64,000 bases of DNA from Sphaerolaimus hirsutus (taxonomy: Eukaryota > Nematoda > Chromadorea > Monhysterida > Sphaerolaimidae), in contig OZ038457.1 in assembly GCA_964036195.1 (NCBI GenBank), forward strand, positions 23,153,147 to 23,217,146. Direction: 5' to 3'. Positions 24,201 to 36,200 of the stretch are shown piece by piece (within the stretch, counting starts at the first letter, position 1; each line of letters begins with the position of its first letter). Below the pieces are notes generated by a model. That model saw nothing but the letters and a program-made list of their open reading frames with translations, searched no databases and had not been told where the DNA came from. Made by a program: the position numbers and the translations under genes.

Positions 24201-27200
24201 CACAATACAATTCCCTCACAGGAACGTTTTTTTAGAATATGCAGTGAATTAAATGGAAGAATGCATGTGCATCAGAAATACAAAAAAGGCAACAAAAACA
24301 TGAGAAACAAAAACATGACTATAGTATTTTGACCATATTTCTTGAGCTTTTCATAACCGTAATTGAGGCGTCTAATTCTAAAAGTCGACAAGTCCATAAA
24401 ATGTGATTTTGAGTAAATCGCATTTTAAGTTTCAAACCCAATTCGAGGCCCGTGGTGCGTGTCCAATTTGGCTCTCTCATGCTTTCCATTAAGTTCCGTA
24501 TGTTGACAATAAAGTGTCAAATTTTCAGCCCCTAATCTCAATGTAGATGTGAAAAATGGGGTGTCCAAAAAATTCTATTCGGTCAGAGCAAAACTGTTTT
24601 TGGGAGGGAAATGGACTTGTCACCTTCTTGCATGTGAGAACATTTTTGTTCCTGCCCACATTGCTCCTCCCTTATGGGAAAGTTATGCACTTGTCGACTT
24701 TTAGAAATCGGTGCCCATAGTGGACTTATCACATTTCTTGCATTTTTTCCCATAAAAAAGGATGAAGAGGATGGACTTGTTGCCTTTTAGCCAAAAACTA
24801 AGTGGACTTGTCAACTTCTTGCCCAAATTTTTTGCATTTTTCCCCAAAAATGTCAAATTTGGCACTATGCCATATGGGCATGTGAGGTCAAAAAATTTAT
24901 GGAAAATGATAAAAAATCTGCGGAAGTAGCCCCAGATGACGTTTCCGGGCCTAACGCGAAATTTTCATATTTTGGACTTGTCGACTTTTAGAATTGGACG
25001 CCTTAATTGTATTGCACAAAGTTCAAAAAATTGCATGAGATTTAATAAATGACTGTATTGAAAATGAAAACAAAGTGAAAACTGCTATTCATCATTGTAT
25101 AAAAATTAATACAATTTGTACACTCGAAAAATAATATTTTCAGTTTTCACAATTTCACCTTGATAATATTACTAGGCTAAATAGCAGTTTTTACAATGCA
25201 CCAAGCAGTTTTCCCATTTGTCAGTCATTATGTGAACAGTATGCATACACCTTGTGAAAACTGGCGACATGTGGCGACAAGTGGCGACAAGAAATGTCGC
25301 CACACGTGTCGGCAGTTTTCACAATATGCAAGCCACTGAGGAAAACTGTCGCCATGGCGACAAAAATGGTGTCAAAATGTCGCCATTTTTGTCGCCATAT
25401 CAGTGAGTTTTCACACAGGTGGCCACTTTGAAAAAGTATCTTTAAACGAGACATGAATGGACCAGAGATGTGAAATTTGGAGGTCTTATGCAGAATTTTT
25501 TCCTCTATTTTGTGTAGAGAGATGGGCACTTAACGATTTGTATTTAATGAGTAATAATTTTTTCAAATTTTTGAGTTTTCACATGGTTTTCATGGTGACA
25601 ACCATGGCGACAGTAAAGAAATAGTAGTTTGAAACAAATAACGTCATGTTAGGAAAACTCAACTGAACTTTGACATTATATTTTTGGTTTTTTTTTGTAA
25701 AATTGTACATTTGAGAAAGTGGCACACGTTACTACAGCTTCAAAGGATTTTATTCAGTGATACTTAGGGTGTCAACAAAAACTTTTTGGCGGAAAAGAGA
25801 AAACAAAAATGGAAAAATTTGCTGAAATTATGCTGGAAACTGCAAAAATTTGCAGAAATTTACCCAGAAATAAAAAAATTTGCAGAAATTTACCCAGAAT
25901 TAAAAAACCTTGCAGAAATCTTGCTAGAAATACAAAAAAAATTACAAAATTGAGAACTTGCATGCATGTTTACCATTTTTGAGCTGGAAAATTAATTTTT
26001 TTTGAAAAGCAGACAAGTGAGCCGGAAAATGGAAGCAGAAACGGAAAAAAAAATTTGCCTGCGGAAAGCGGAAATGGAAAATGGAAAGTTGACACCCTAG
26101 TTTTGACACCTTCCATGACACTTGCCATTTTACACAGTGATTTTACAGTTTGTGACTGCCACCAGATGGGAATGAGAAACCACCGCTGCGTGCGCCAGAT
26201 GAACAAAAGCTTTGCAACCACACTGTTTGTTTCTTTGTGTAAATTTATCACTGTTTTGGCATGTTTCTATTTGAATTAATGTATACTAAATACTGCAGTT
26301 GGACTGGAGGGATGCTTGTGAGGGGCTGGATGACATGCAATGTGCTGATCAACGCCGTGAGAGTGAATTGCGTGACCACACAGCATTGAGAGAGAAACTT
26401 GATGAGTGGATGAAGACTGCAGAGGCCATTGTGCCCTGAATAAATTGGCAAAATTGTTGAATTTTCATATATTTTTATGATTTTTGATGAAGGGTTTTGG
26501 ATGATTGATTTGCTTGCTTTTGGTTCTTCATGTGTGTGTCACATGATTTGGTAATAATTGAAAAGCTGAATGAAAATTTCAGTACAAGTCAAAATCAGTT
26601 TTCAGCTTCTGCGTGCAGCATGGGAAAACTTCATTTTTTAGCTTTTCAACTATAAAATTATTTTAGTTCATGATGAATGCTTCATTTGAATTTCATCTGT
26701 TGCTGCATATTTTTGTCTTTCTATAAAAGTCTAATGAGCGCTCAGGGTAAAAAATTCAATTTTTAGGACATGTTTGAGTAATAGAAATTGAAAAAAAATT
26801 TATTTCGTTTTTTTATGGTGTAGATATATCACCTTTTTTTGACGATATACTGAATACATGCTGTGCCTCGTGTGAAAAAATTGCAGCTGATTGCCAAGTA
26901 ATTAAAATTTTATTGATTTTTTTATGTCATACATGTTAAATTCATTCATTTTTCAATCTGTGGTAATGACAGTGTGTGATTAGTATCAAATAAAAGAGAG
27001 AAAAAAACTGTACGTGGCTCTAAATTTACAAGTATTACAAAGTAACCAAGGATTTTATAAAAATTATTATATTCATGATTTTCAAAAATTATTTAAAAAA
27101 GAACAAAAGTAACTAGAAGCACAAAAATGTACATATATATACAGTTTCACATAGTGTATCACATGCAACATAAATAACGTTCCGGAAATCAATTTTTTTA

Positions 27201-30200
27201 TGGTGCAAAACTCATTTAACTTTCACCATTTTTTCACAGTTTTCCCAAATGGGTGTCACAAAGGGATCATCATAAAAAAATTGCAAATGGCGGCCTCTTG
27301 CGCCTGTTGCCTGCACAATGGGAAAACTAAATTGAGTTTTCCCATGAAAGTCACGCGGAAAACTAGTGTGTGTAGGCCCATTGTGATAAATTGATGCACA
27401 AATGCAACGAAGCCCCTAACGACATTTAAAAGGCTTCAAATTCCATCCTTTTGATGACTATAAAATGGTTAAAAAATGTTTTTTGGGTGGTGTTGCGATT
27501 GTCCAATAAATACGTTTATGTAACCAGGTGGAAAAAGGGGGAAATTGCAAAACTCGATCAAAGCTCCTTAAACCCCCCCCCCCCCATTGGCGCCCCGCAC
27601 AGTAGTTGACACATGTGCATCAACTGATGCCAGTTCCGCAAAATGAGAAGTGAAATGGCAAAGGCGGAGTAAAAGCGCAAACGCGAAATGAAATGGCAAG
27701 TGGATTGGCAAAAGCGAAGTAAAAAAATAATAATAATAATTTCCCTTCGCTTTTGCCAATTTCCATCTCAATTCACTTGCCATTTCACTTCGCCCTTGCG
27801 CTTTTACTTCGCCTTTGCCATTTCACTTCTCACTTCTCATTTTGCGGAACTGGCCCCTGGTCTGTGTCAACTCAGATTTCAGCTTCACGTGTCTCAGGGC
27901 GATCTTCCAATGCACCTGCCGTGATATTCATTTTCCAACATTGCCACATGTACATCTGGAGATTGTTCTGCAACCTGTGCAACCGAAATCTGAGTTGACA
28001 ATGACCAGTTGGCACACGTGTGTTACATTGGGCCCACACACACTAGTTGACATCGCAAATTCGCGTCAACTCAGTGTCAATTGAATAAAACAAGAAGTTT
28101 GTAAAAAGTATCACACTTAACAGGAACAATGAAAATGAAGTGTCATGATGTAAAATTAACTATGCTCTATCAGATAGATAAGTTGAAATCACAGTATCAC
28201 TTAAATTCAGTTGACGTTTAGTTGACACGAATTCAGTTGACATGTAGTTGACACGAATTCAGTTGACATCCAGTATGTGGGGGCCCATTGTGTGTACCGC
28301 CATTGGTCACATTTGTACGGTAAGTGTGTATTTGTGTACATCATTTTTCTGTCAAATGATTAGCGGCAAAACACCTGCGCAAGCACGTAACCAGGGATGG
28401 AGGCCTGATCATGATATGTTGATGAGAAAATTTCACATATCACATGTTTAAACCCTTTTATTACAGTCCTAAATGTGGGTGATTATTGAGAATGAGCAGG
28501 CATCGTGCAACAAACGCCCACTTGTCTACACCGGATACATATTTACGTGATAAAATATTACAAGTAATTTCTTACCTCCCATGCAAACGTTACATATCAA
28601 TTAGGGGTGGCAAATCCCTTGAAGAAATGTTTCGTTGCTTGATTTTCTTATTTACAATAAAATATTTCAAATAACCCGATGATTCCAGGCACCAAACTCA
28701 AACCTTAAAACCGGCTTTCATTCCTATAAAAAGCCTGGATGAAAGCTTTCCCACCGAAAATGCCGCAAAAGCCATTGAAAAAATTCCCACATTGATTTTG
28801 CGTATTTACAAGTATTTGATTCCCACAAGTAGTTTACTAAATATAGCATAAAGATCAATCCATAAACAACGAACAACATCAAACAAAGGATTATAATGAT
28901 CTAACCAGGGGTCTCCAGGATTTTGGCCCTCGCGGGGGCTGGATAGATAGCAAATCGCTCGTCCGGAGGGATAGATAGCTGGAAAATTTTCTGGGGGGGG
29001 CTGGCGGCGGCGGGGGCACAATAGTTGGGTTTTTCAAGGTTAAGAAGGCAGAAAGGGGAAAAAATCGCTAATAATCAGTTAAAGTAGTTAAAAGTAGCCA
29101 AAAGTATGTATAAAATGGCTAAAAATCGGTATATAACCATGTATATAGCCAGAAAGCATGATTTTAAAGGTGAAAAACTGTAAAAAGGTGCGAAAATTAG
29201 TGATTTTGAGCGAAAATTGGGGCAAAATTTCTAAAACCACTCCAGATAGATATAGGGTTGGAAAAAAAACGTTTTTTTTTAACTCGATGTTTTTTTTTTT
29301 AAAAAAACGTTTTTTTTTAAAAAACAACGTTTTTTTTTAATAAAAAACGTTTTTTTTAAAAGCTCCCAGATATAACCTTGTGTCAACATATATAGGTATA
29401 TCAGACAGTGGCAATACTCTGTGATGTTATATATGACCATATAATGTCTGTGGAGCCATGGGATAGCATTATAAGTGGTGATTTGTGTCAAAAATATCCA
29501 TTTTTCGTCGACATATCGTTCGTATATCGCCTTATAGTCGAATGTTCGTGACTTTAGGTCAAGTTTGGCACGGAATAGTGATCAAACAAGGTTATAAAAC
29601 GAGGTTGTTACTTTGGGAGTGAAGTTACACACTGTGGAGGTACATGGAAGCACATTACCTCAATATTATATACTACAGCAACATATGACGGCTTATTCAC
29701 CCATGGTAGCATATATAAATGGATACTTTGATACTAAAAATGCCACAAAACCAATGAAAACAAACACCAATGTCAATTTGTGTGTGAAATTGCGCGCTTG
29801 CGCGCAAAAATTTTGCAAAATACCTAGTGCTTAGTACTAAAAATTTCTGTCGATGTTTTTTTTTTAAAAAAAACATTTCGGACGTCATGTTTTTTTTTTA
29901 AAAAAAACGTTTTTTTTTAATAAAAAACGTTTTAAAAAAAACATCGGCCAACCCTAGATAGATAGATAGCTGAGAGATTTGGGGGGGGTCTTTGGGGGTA
30001 GTAGCCAAAAATTATGCCTCGGGATAGATAGATAGCTGAGCGGCCTCCGGGATAGATAGATAGCTGGCCGATTTGGGGGGGGGCAGCCCCCCCAGCCCCC
30101 CTAGGAGACCCCTGGATCTAACAACGACACAGTACCCATGCTAAAGTTCCGCTAAAAACAAGTTTTCAAAAATTGCCACCCCACTCCCATCAAGTCAAAA

Positions 30201-33200
30201 TAATTTCCTCCCCTGAGCAGTTGTCATGGAGCTTGTTGCATTATCGATAGTTAACAATTGCGGGCTAACAGGATATCACAATAATTATAAATTTACCTCT
30301 GATAGGGATTTGTCATTGAAATTTGTTTAAAAGATTAATCATATTTCAAATTCAAAATATTATGTTTGTAGGTTCCCCGACAGGCACTAGTTTCCGACTA
30401 AGACAAAAATGCGTACTCAAAGTGAAAAAAGATTTGGAAACGTCTTTAGAAACCATTTTACATATTTAAGCATCTGTGAACAGCTTATCCACGCTTTAAT
30501 GTTGATTAAAACGTTCGTTTTTGTCGCATGCACCAATCGCAGCTTTTGATATGAGTGGACGCTTTGCCGGAAATTGGGTGTGTGTGCCACCGTTGAAAGC
30601 TTAACCAATAGTGCATTAATGTGCCTACACACACTAGTTTTCACCGTGACTTCGTGTGAAAACTGAAATTTTTTCAAATGCAAATTAATGAACACGGTTG
30701 AATGATTTAATTTAAATTAAATTTGAATTTAAATCAATGAAAGTTAAAGTATGAAAATTTGAAAACTAGAACACATATAGCATACGTCAAGAGTAGGCTG
30801 AATGTCGCCATGTGGCCATTTCAGTTTTCACATCAGTCACGGTGAAAACTAGTGTGTGTAGAGCCAATATATGGAATAGCCCCAGACACTAGTTTACGGT
30901 AGAAATTTCGGAAACTGGCGAATCATCTTCAAATGTACATGAGAATGAAGTATTCGTCAACTAACACCGACCGCTGCGATCGAAAAGATCCATTCTGGAC
31001 TCTGGTCAACTCAAATGTTTCTCAAACAGACCTAAATTACACATAAACCTAAATATAACACAAAATAATGTAAATATATCAAACCCCGTTCACATGTCAG
31101 AGACCTGCGGCGAACTAGGGCACTTTTGCGCGACGCCCAGCGAGTAATCGAGCAGCTGCGCGACCAGGCGCCCAGCAAGGGGCTCCTCAAACAGCTTCGC
31201 AACCAGCTAGAGGATGCTGATGCGGGTGAGCGGGGTGGACAAAATAATTTTATTCTAGTGCTTTGATTTTTAAAAATCGATTTCAATTTTGTATAGCTGA
31301 AATAATTTTACTTTTCACACCAAGATTGATTGTTTACTTCTCCGATATCAAAAGTGGCACATAAGGAGTTCCATTCCAAAAGTTCACAAGCGCCAAATCC
31401 AGAAAAAATAGAGTTAAGCGTGGATTTGACCTCCACATACAGTTTTTCACATTTTAGAGAAAAAAAATCAACGTTATAGTCCATTTCGTTCCCGAGATAC
31501 AGTGGTACAGATTTAAAAAAAAAATCGCAATTTTCACATCGAAAGTTCACATATCCATGACCAATCCCCTATGAAAGACGGGACTTTCACATCGAAAATG
31601 CATAAATCCATCTCAGACCGCCGGAGTTTCATATCGAAAATGCACATATCCAAAGAATAGTTTCATTTCCAAAAGTGCACGCGTGCTTCGGATCGGTCGC
31701 GAAGAGCCGGCCGGAATTCCCATACAAAATAAAGTTTCATTTCCAAAAATGCATACGTGAATTACTATAAATTAAATATGCGTGTATATATTGATCGGAA
31801 AATTTAGGTAGACGTACTTTTAAACACGGGCTTTGCAGTCGTGGAACTCGTTTTTGCCTACGATGCACCGTTAAGAAGTTATTCAACATTTAATTTCAAA
31901 TGTTCAGATTTGTTCCCAATTTTGGGTGATTTACAAAATCTCACATAACTCCCTAAATATTTCACGGCCAACAAAATTAGTGGTTACAAAAATTGTAGAG
32001 AAACGTCGGATTTATCTGAAAAGTGCGAGGCAAGCTTTGTCGCCCAAACATAGCGCCGTCGGGCCATCGTCAAACTTTAAAATGCGATTTTGAAAAATTG
32101 AAAATTGTGGATATATGCGTTTTTGGAATGATACTCCCCACATACTGTCATTTCCGCACCTTTTCCATGTAATGTCAAATGTGATGTAAAATGTCATACA
32201 GATTTGTCAATCGACATGTAAAGTGTCAAACTATCAGTAATAAAACATTCTTGACATTTTATACGACACTTAACACTTTACTTTACACTTCTTGGGGTGC
32301 TTTATTTCCCCGGGTGTCTCACCCAAACCCCCCAAACCCCCTCACCCACCACCCCCGTGCAGCGCGACTAGCTGCGGTGAAGGCGAAGCAGCGGGCGGAG
32401 AGCGACATCGTGGAGCTGCGCGGCCAGTTGGAGGCGGCCGCCAACGTGAAGCAGGCGCTCGAGGACAAGCACATGGCCATGCTCAGGGAGAGGGGCAACA
32501 TTCAGGTGGGGGGGGTCTTGGGAGTGGCGCGGGGTTGTAGATTGATAAGTGATTGAGTGATGGGTTAAGTTGTGTGTGATAAGTCAAGTTAATTCTCACT
32601 TACAGAAGTTTACTTGTTACTTGACTTATCACTGATAATCACTTTGAAAAGGTTCAAGCGGGATCGACTTTTTGCGATTGCGATTGTTTTGTTGTATTTT
32701 GGCGATCGGGATTCGCGTCTCAAATTTTCGTGATCGGGATGAGAATTTTGGACAAATTTCATGAGTGAAAGGAAAAGACAGTTTAAATAAACTCGTAAAG
32801 GGTGGGGAACCTTTGTCCCCGCTGCCACGTAGTGGTAGGTTTGGCAAACCGTTTAGGAAATGTGAACCGTATTTTAGTGGCAGGTGCCTCGCACCTGGCA
32901 TAAGCGCTTGGACAAAGTTCTGGCATTCAGGATTTTTCTCTAATGTTTCACAAAATGTCTAAAAACAAACTCGGTTTACAGTGCGAAAAGTAATTTTGAA
33001 AAATTTGTCACAAAAATTTCGGGAGCTGGATTCGTAAATATTTTGTAAAAAATTCTGGGAATGGTATTGGGATTGACATTTTAATTTTTTGAAATCTTGA
33101 TCATTGTATACCGAAAATTATCGAAGTTTACTCAGTTTGAAGCCAATCACTCACCACTTGACAAAGTGCGCACTTACCACCCAAAGTGCAGTAGCCTCAC

Positions 33201-36200
33201 TTTAACACACACCCTATCTCCCTCCCAGGGCTCCCTGGAAGAAGTCCGCTACGAGTACGAGGAGCTGTGCAAGAAGTACAAGGCGCAGGTGCAGCAGGCC
33301 TCCGTGGACACGATCACCATCAGCCAGCTGCAGCACGACCTCGAACACATGGAGCGCGATGTGGAGAAACTCAAGCAGGAGGTGGGGTTACATGTTTTGT
33401 GGGATTTACCTATTTGTGGGTTTACCCTGCGGACATCACACTTAGTATGGAAACCTACCATAACCCATATGAATAATTAACCAAAAATTTAACAGTTTTT
33501 CGTCATAATATTTCCTTTTTAGTATGGAATAATTAATTACGAAATTTATCACAAGATTTTATTCATTTAATTATTTTATGATTCTGCTGTAGGTTACGGT
33601 CCGCCGAGTATATGGGTAATTTGGAATTGCGAGATGGTAATTTTTAGTGGATTGAATATGTACTCGAAGTGAGATATTTATGTCGCTTCTTTCATGTGGC
33701 GCATTATTTGACTGGGTTAGGCAATTGAGATTTGAGTATACTCGGCGGACTTGATGCTCTGCATTCGCATGTCCACGTCACACGTCAGGTATAAAAATTA
33801 ACGATTTTTAACGAAAATTTCTCAAAAATCACCGCAGATAGATAAATAAATATCTGGTCGAGTTATAGGGGGGGGGGGGGCGTTTCGGGGGTTAGTTGAA
33901 AAAAATGCCTCGGGACATATAGTTAGATACACATATGAGCTGCCCGGTGGTTAGAAAGATAGCTGGAGCGTTTCAACCCCGCCCCTGTACCGAACCCCCG
34001 TCAAAATTATGACTTCCAACCCTATAACCACTGTAAATCCATACCGTGCCTTACGCAGCTCGCAACAACCTGTCAACAAGTCTCCTGGCACGAGTCCAAC
34101 ACGGTGGACAAGCACAAGCTGGCCATGGCGGAGGCGCGCATGCGCGACTTGGAAGCCAAGCTCGAGTGCGAGGCGACCCAGCGTACTGCCGCGCTCATGC
34201 AGTTGGACGAGTGCAGACGGCTCGCTGATAAGAATGCTGATGAGGTTGCTGACGCGCTGGCGGCCAGGTGCGTGAGAGGGCACCCCCCAGGGGGATTCTA
34301 GATTTTGACCCTCCGGGCGGTTTGGATAGATATTTAGTTGAGTGGCCTCCGAGATAGATAGATAGCTGGGCGGGTTGGGGGTGACCCCCCTCCCCGACCC
34401 CCGCCCCCCTCCTCGCCCCCCCCCCCCTCCCCTAGGAGACTCCTGATAGAGGGCACCCCCACAGGCCGTTTTCACACTTTGTAATGTAAAATGTCAGACA
34501 AATGTGTCAAATGTCAGTCATGCAAAATGTCAAAATATCAGTAATAAAATATTTATTTTTTCATTTTGATTGACACTGCATGACATTTGACGATTGACGT
34601 GACACTTCACAGGCCCTGAACTTTCACCTGTAGTCGATTCAGCACTTTTTCAAGTGATAAGAAAAGTTATGGGCGGTAAGAAAAGTGGCAGGAAAGTGAA
34701 AATCAATTTCGCCTGAAAAATCTCGCCACTTTTCTCATATTACATCTTTGTTGTCACTTACCCCACCCACATTGCCATCATGCATGTGTAGGACAGCGCA
34801 GCGGCGCCACCAAAATCAACAAAATGGACACACACAAATCACAGAGACCGCGAGATGGAGTCTCGGCGGCGCGCCAGGGACGAGCTGGGCCGGCTGGCCG
34901 AGTCGTCCGAGGCGGCCGAGCGGCGGTGCGCCGAGGCGAAGCTCAAGTGCGCCGAGCTGGAGCAGGCGCTCGAGCGCACCGAGCACGAGCACCAGTTGAC
35001 GCTCGCAGACCTCAAGCTAGCCATGCGCAGAATTGACAACTTGCAGGTGGGTCATGATGCTGGTAATCTTTGTGGGCTCGTGAAGTGACTTTACTGCCTA
35101 CAAAATGGCCGATATTTCGGAATCTGATTTCAAAATTTCAAAAAATTTCAAAAGCTAATAAATCTGCTTTAAACGCATTCCAGTTTACCGGAATGAGGTT
35201 TCCGCCAACTGCAGTTGACGGAGATAAAAAATGATTCATTCAGGTCAAATAGGTCAACTCAAATCCTTTCAAAACTTAATTTTCCACAATAAAAATTCAA
35301 ATTCCGTTAGACAACTAGTGTGCGCATAGTATCCGTCAACTAAAACCCAAATCCGCGTACTCAGGCGGCGCTGCAGGACGAGCTGGAGTGCGACTCGTCC
35401 AGCGACGAGGACGATAGGGCAACGGGCCAAAACGACGACACGCGCAGCGGCGCCATGAGCTCACCCTACCCGCCCAGCACAAAGTCGCTCGTGGGAGATC
35501 GTGAGTTCAGCTCGCTGATTGGTTGATAGTGAACTGTGAAGAAAGCAGGCGACTCCTAGGGGGGGGGGGACTGCCCCCCCTCAAATCGGCCAGCTATCTA
35601 TCTATCCCGGAGGCCGCTCAGCTATCTATCTATCCCGAGGCAAAAATTTTTGGCTACTACCCCAAAAGATCCCCCCCAAATCGCTCAGCTATCTACCTAT
35701 CTGGAGTGGTTTTTGAGAAATTTTGCCCCAATTTTCGCTCAAAATCACTAATTTTCGCACCTTTTTATAGTTTTTCACCTTCAAAATCGTGCTTTCCGGC
35801 TATATACATGGTTATATACTTATTTTGAGCCATTTTAAAGCTACTTTTGGCTACTTTTAACTGATTATTAGCGATTTTTTCCTCTTTCTGCCTTCTTAAC
35901 CTTGAAAAAGCCTATATATTGTGCCCCCGCCAGCCCCCCCCAAGCCCCCCCCCCCGAAAATTTTTTCAGCTATCTATCCCTCCGGAGGAGCGATTTGCTA
36001 TCTATCCAGCCCCCGCGAGGGCCAAAATCTTGGCGACCCCTGGAAGAAAGAGGCGGAGTTTAAGGGACTTATGTAAAATGGGTTGAGGTTTAGGGCGCAG
36101 GCGGGATGTTTTATGGTAGGGTGGGAATGAGTAATTCTGAATACCTAGATATGAAAGCTACCTAACATCAGTCTACCTTTTCCATCATAAACGTGATTGA

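Larger units (their letters stand above)
22303..27383. mobile_element. Candidate 5.1-kb composite inverted-repeat element
   Basis: The left end cccacacacactagttttcc followed by gcgtgacg pairs with the right end around 27340-27383 (gtcacgcggaaaactagtgt). The inverse ends run about 45 bp. Between them are other nested elements and a possible coding remnant (26299-26439). The ends could instead belong to two separate halves of shorter GTGAAAACT-type elements. Confidence 0.45.
27384..31100. other. 3' part of the Myo18 giant intron, repeats
   Basis: Apart from the listed elements (GTTGAC block with nested introner, ATAGATAG hAT, AACGTTTTTT hAT, GTGAAAACT palindrome) it holds AT-rich sequence with no supported gene. 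Confidence 0.55.

Noticed and set aside
26167..26280. 38-codon frame MGMRNHRCVRQMNKSF ending at TAA as a separate gene
   Set aside because: It begins exactly at a degenerate introner end and is short; at most it is an upstream piece of the exon at 26299, with no proof.
31364..32140. Apparent conserved reading frames shared with 36622-37401
   Set aside because: They are short, stop-rich and shared only because the two regions are copies of one repeat.
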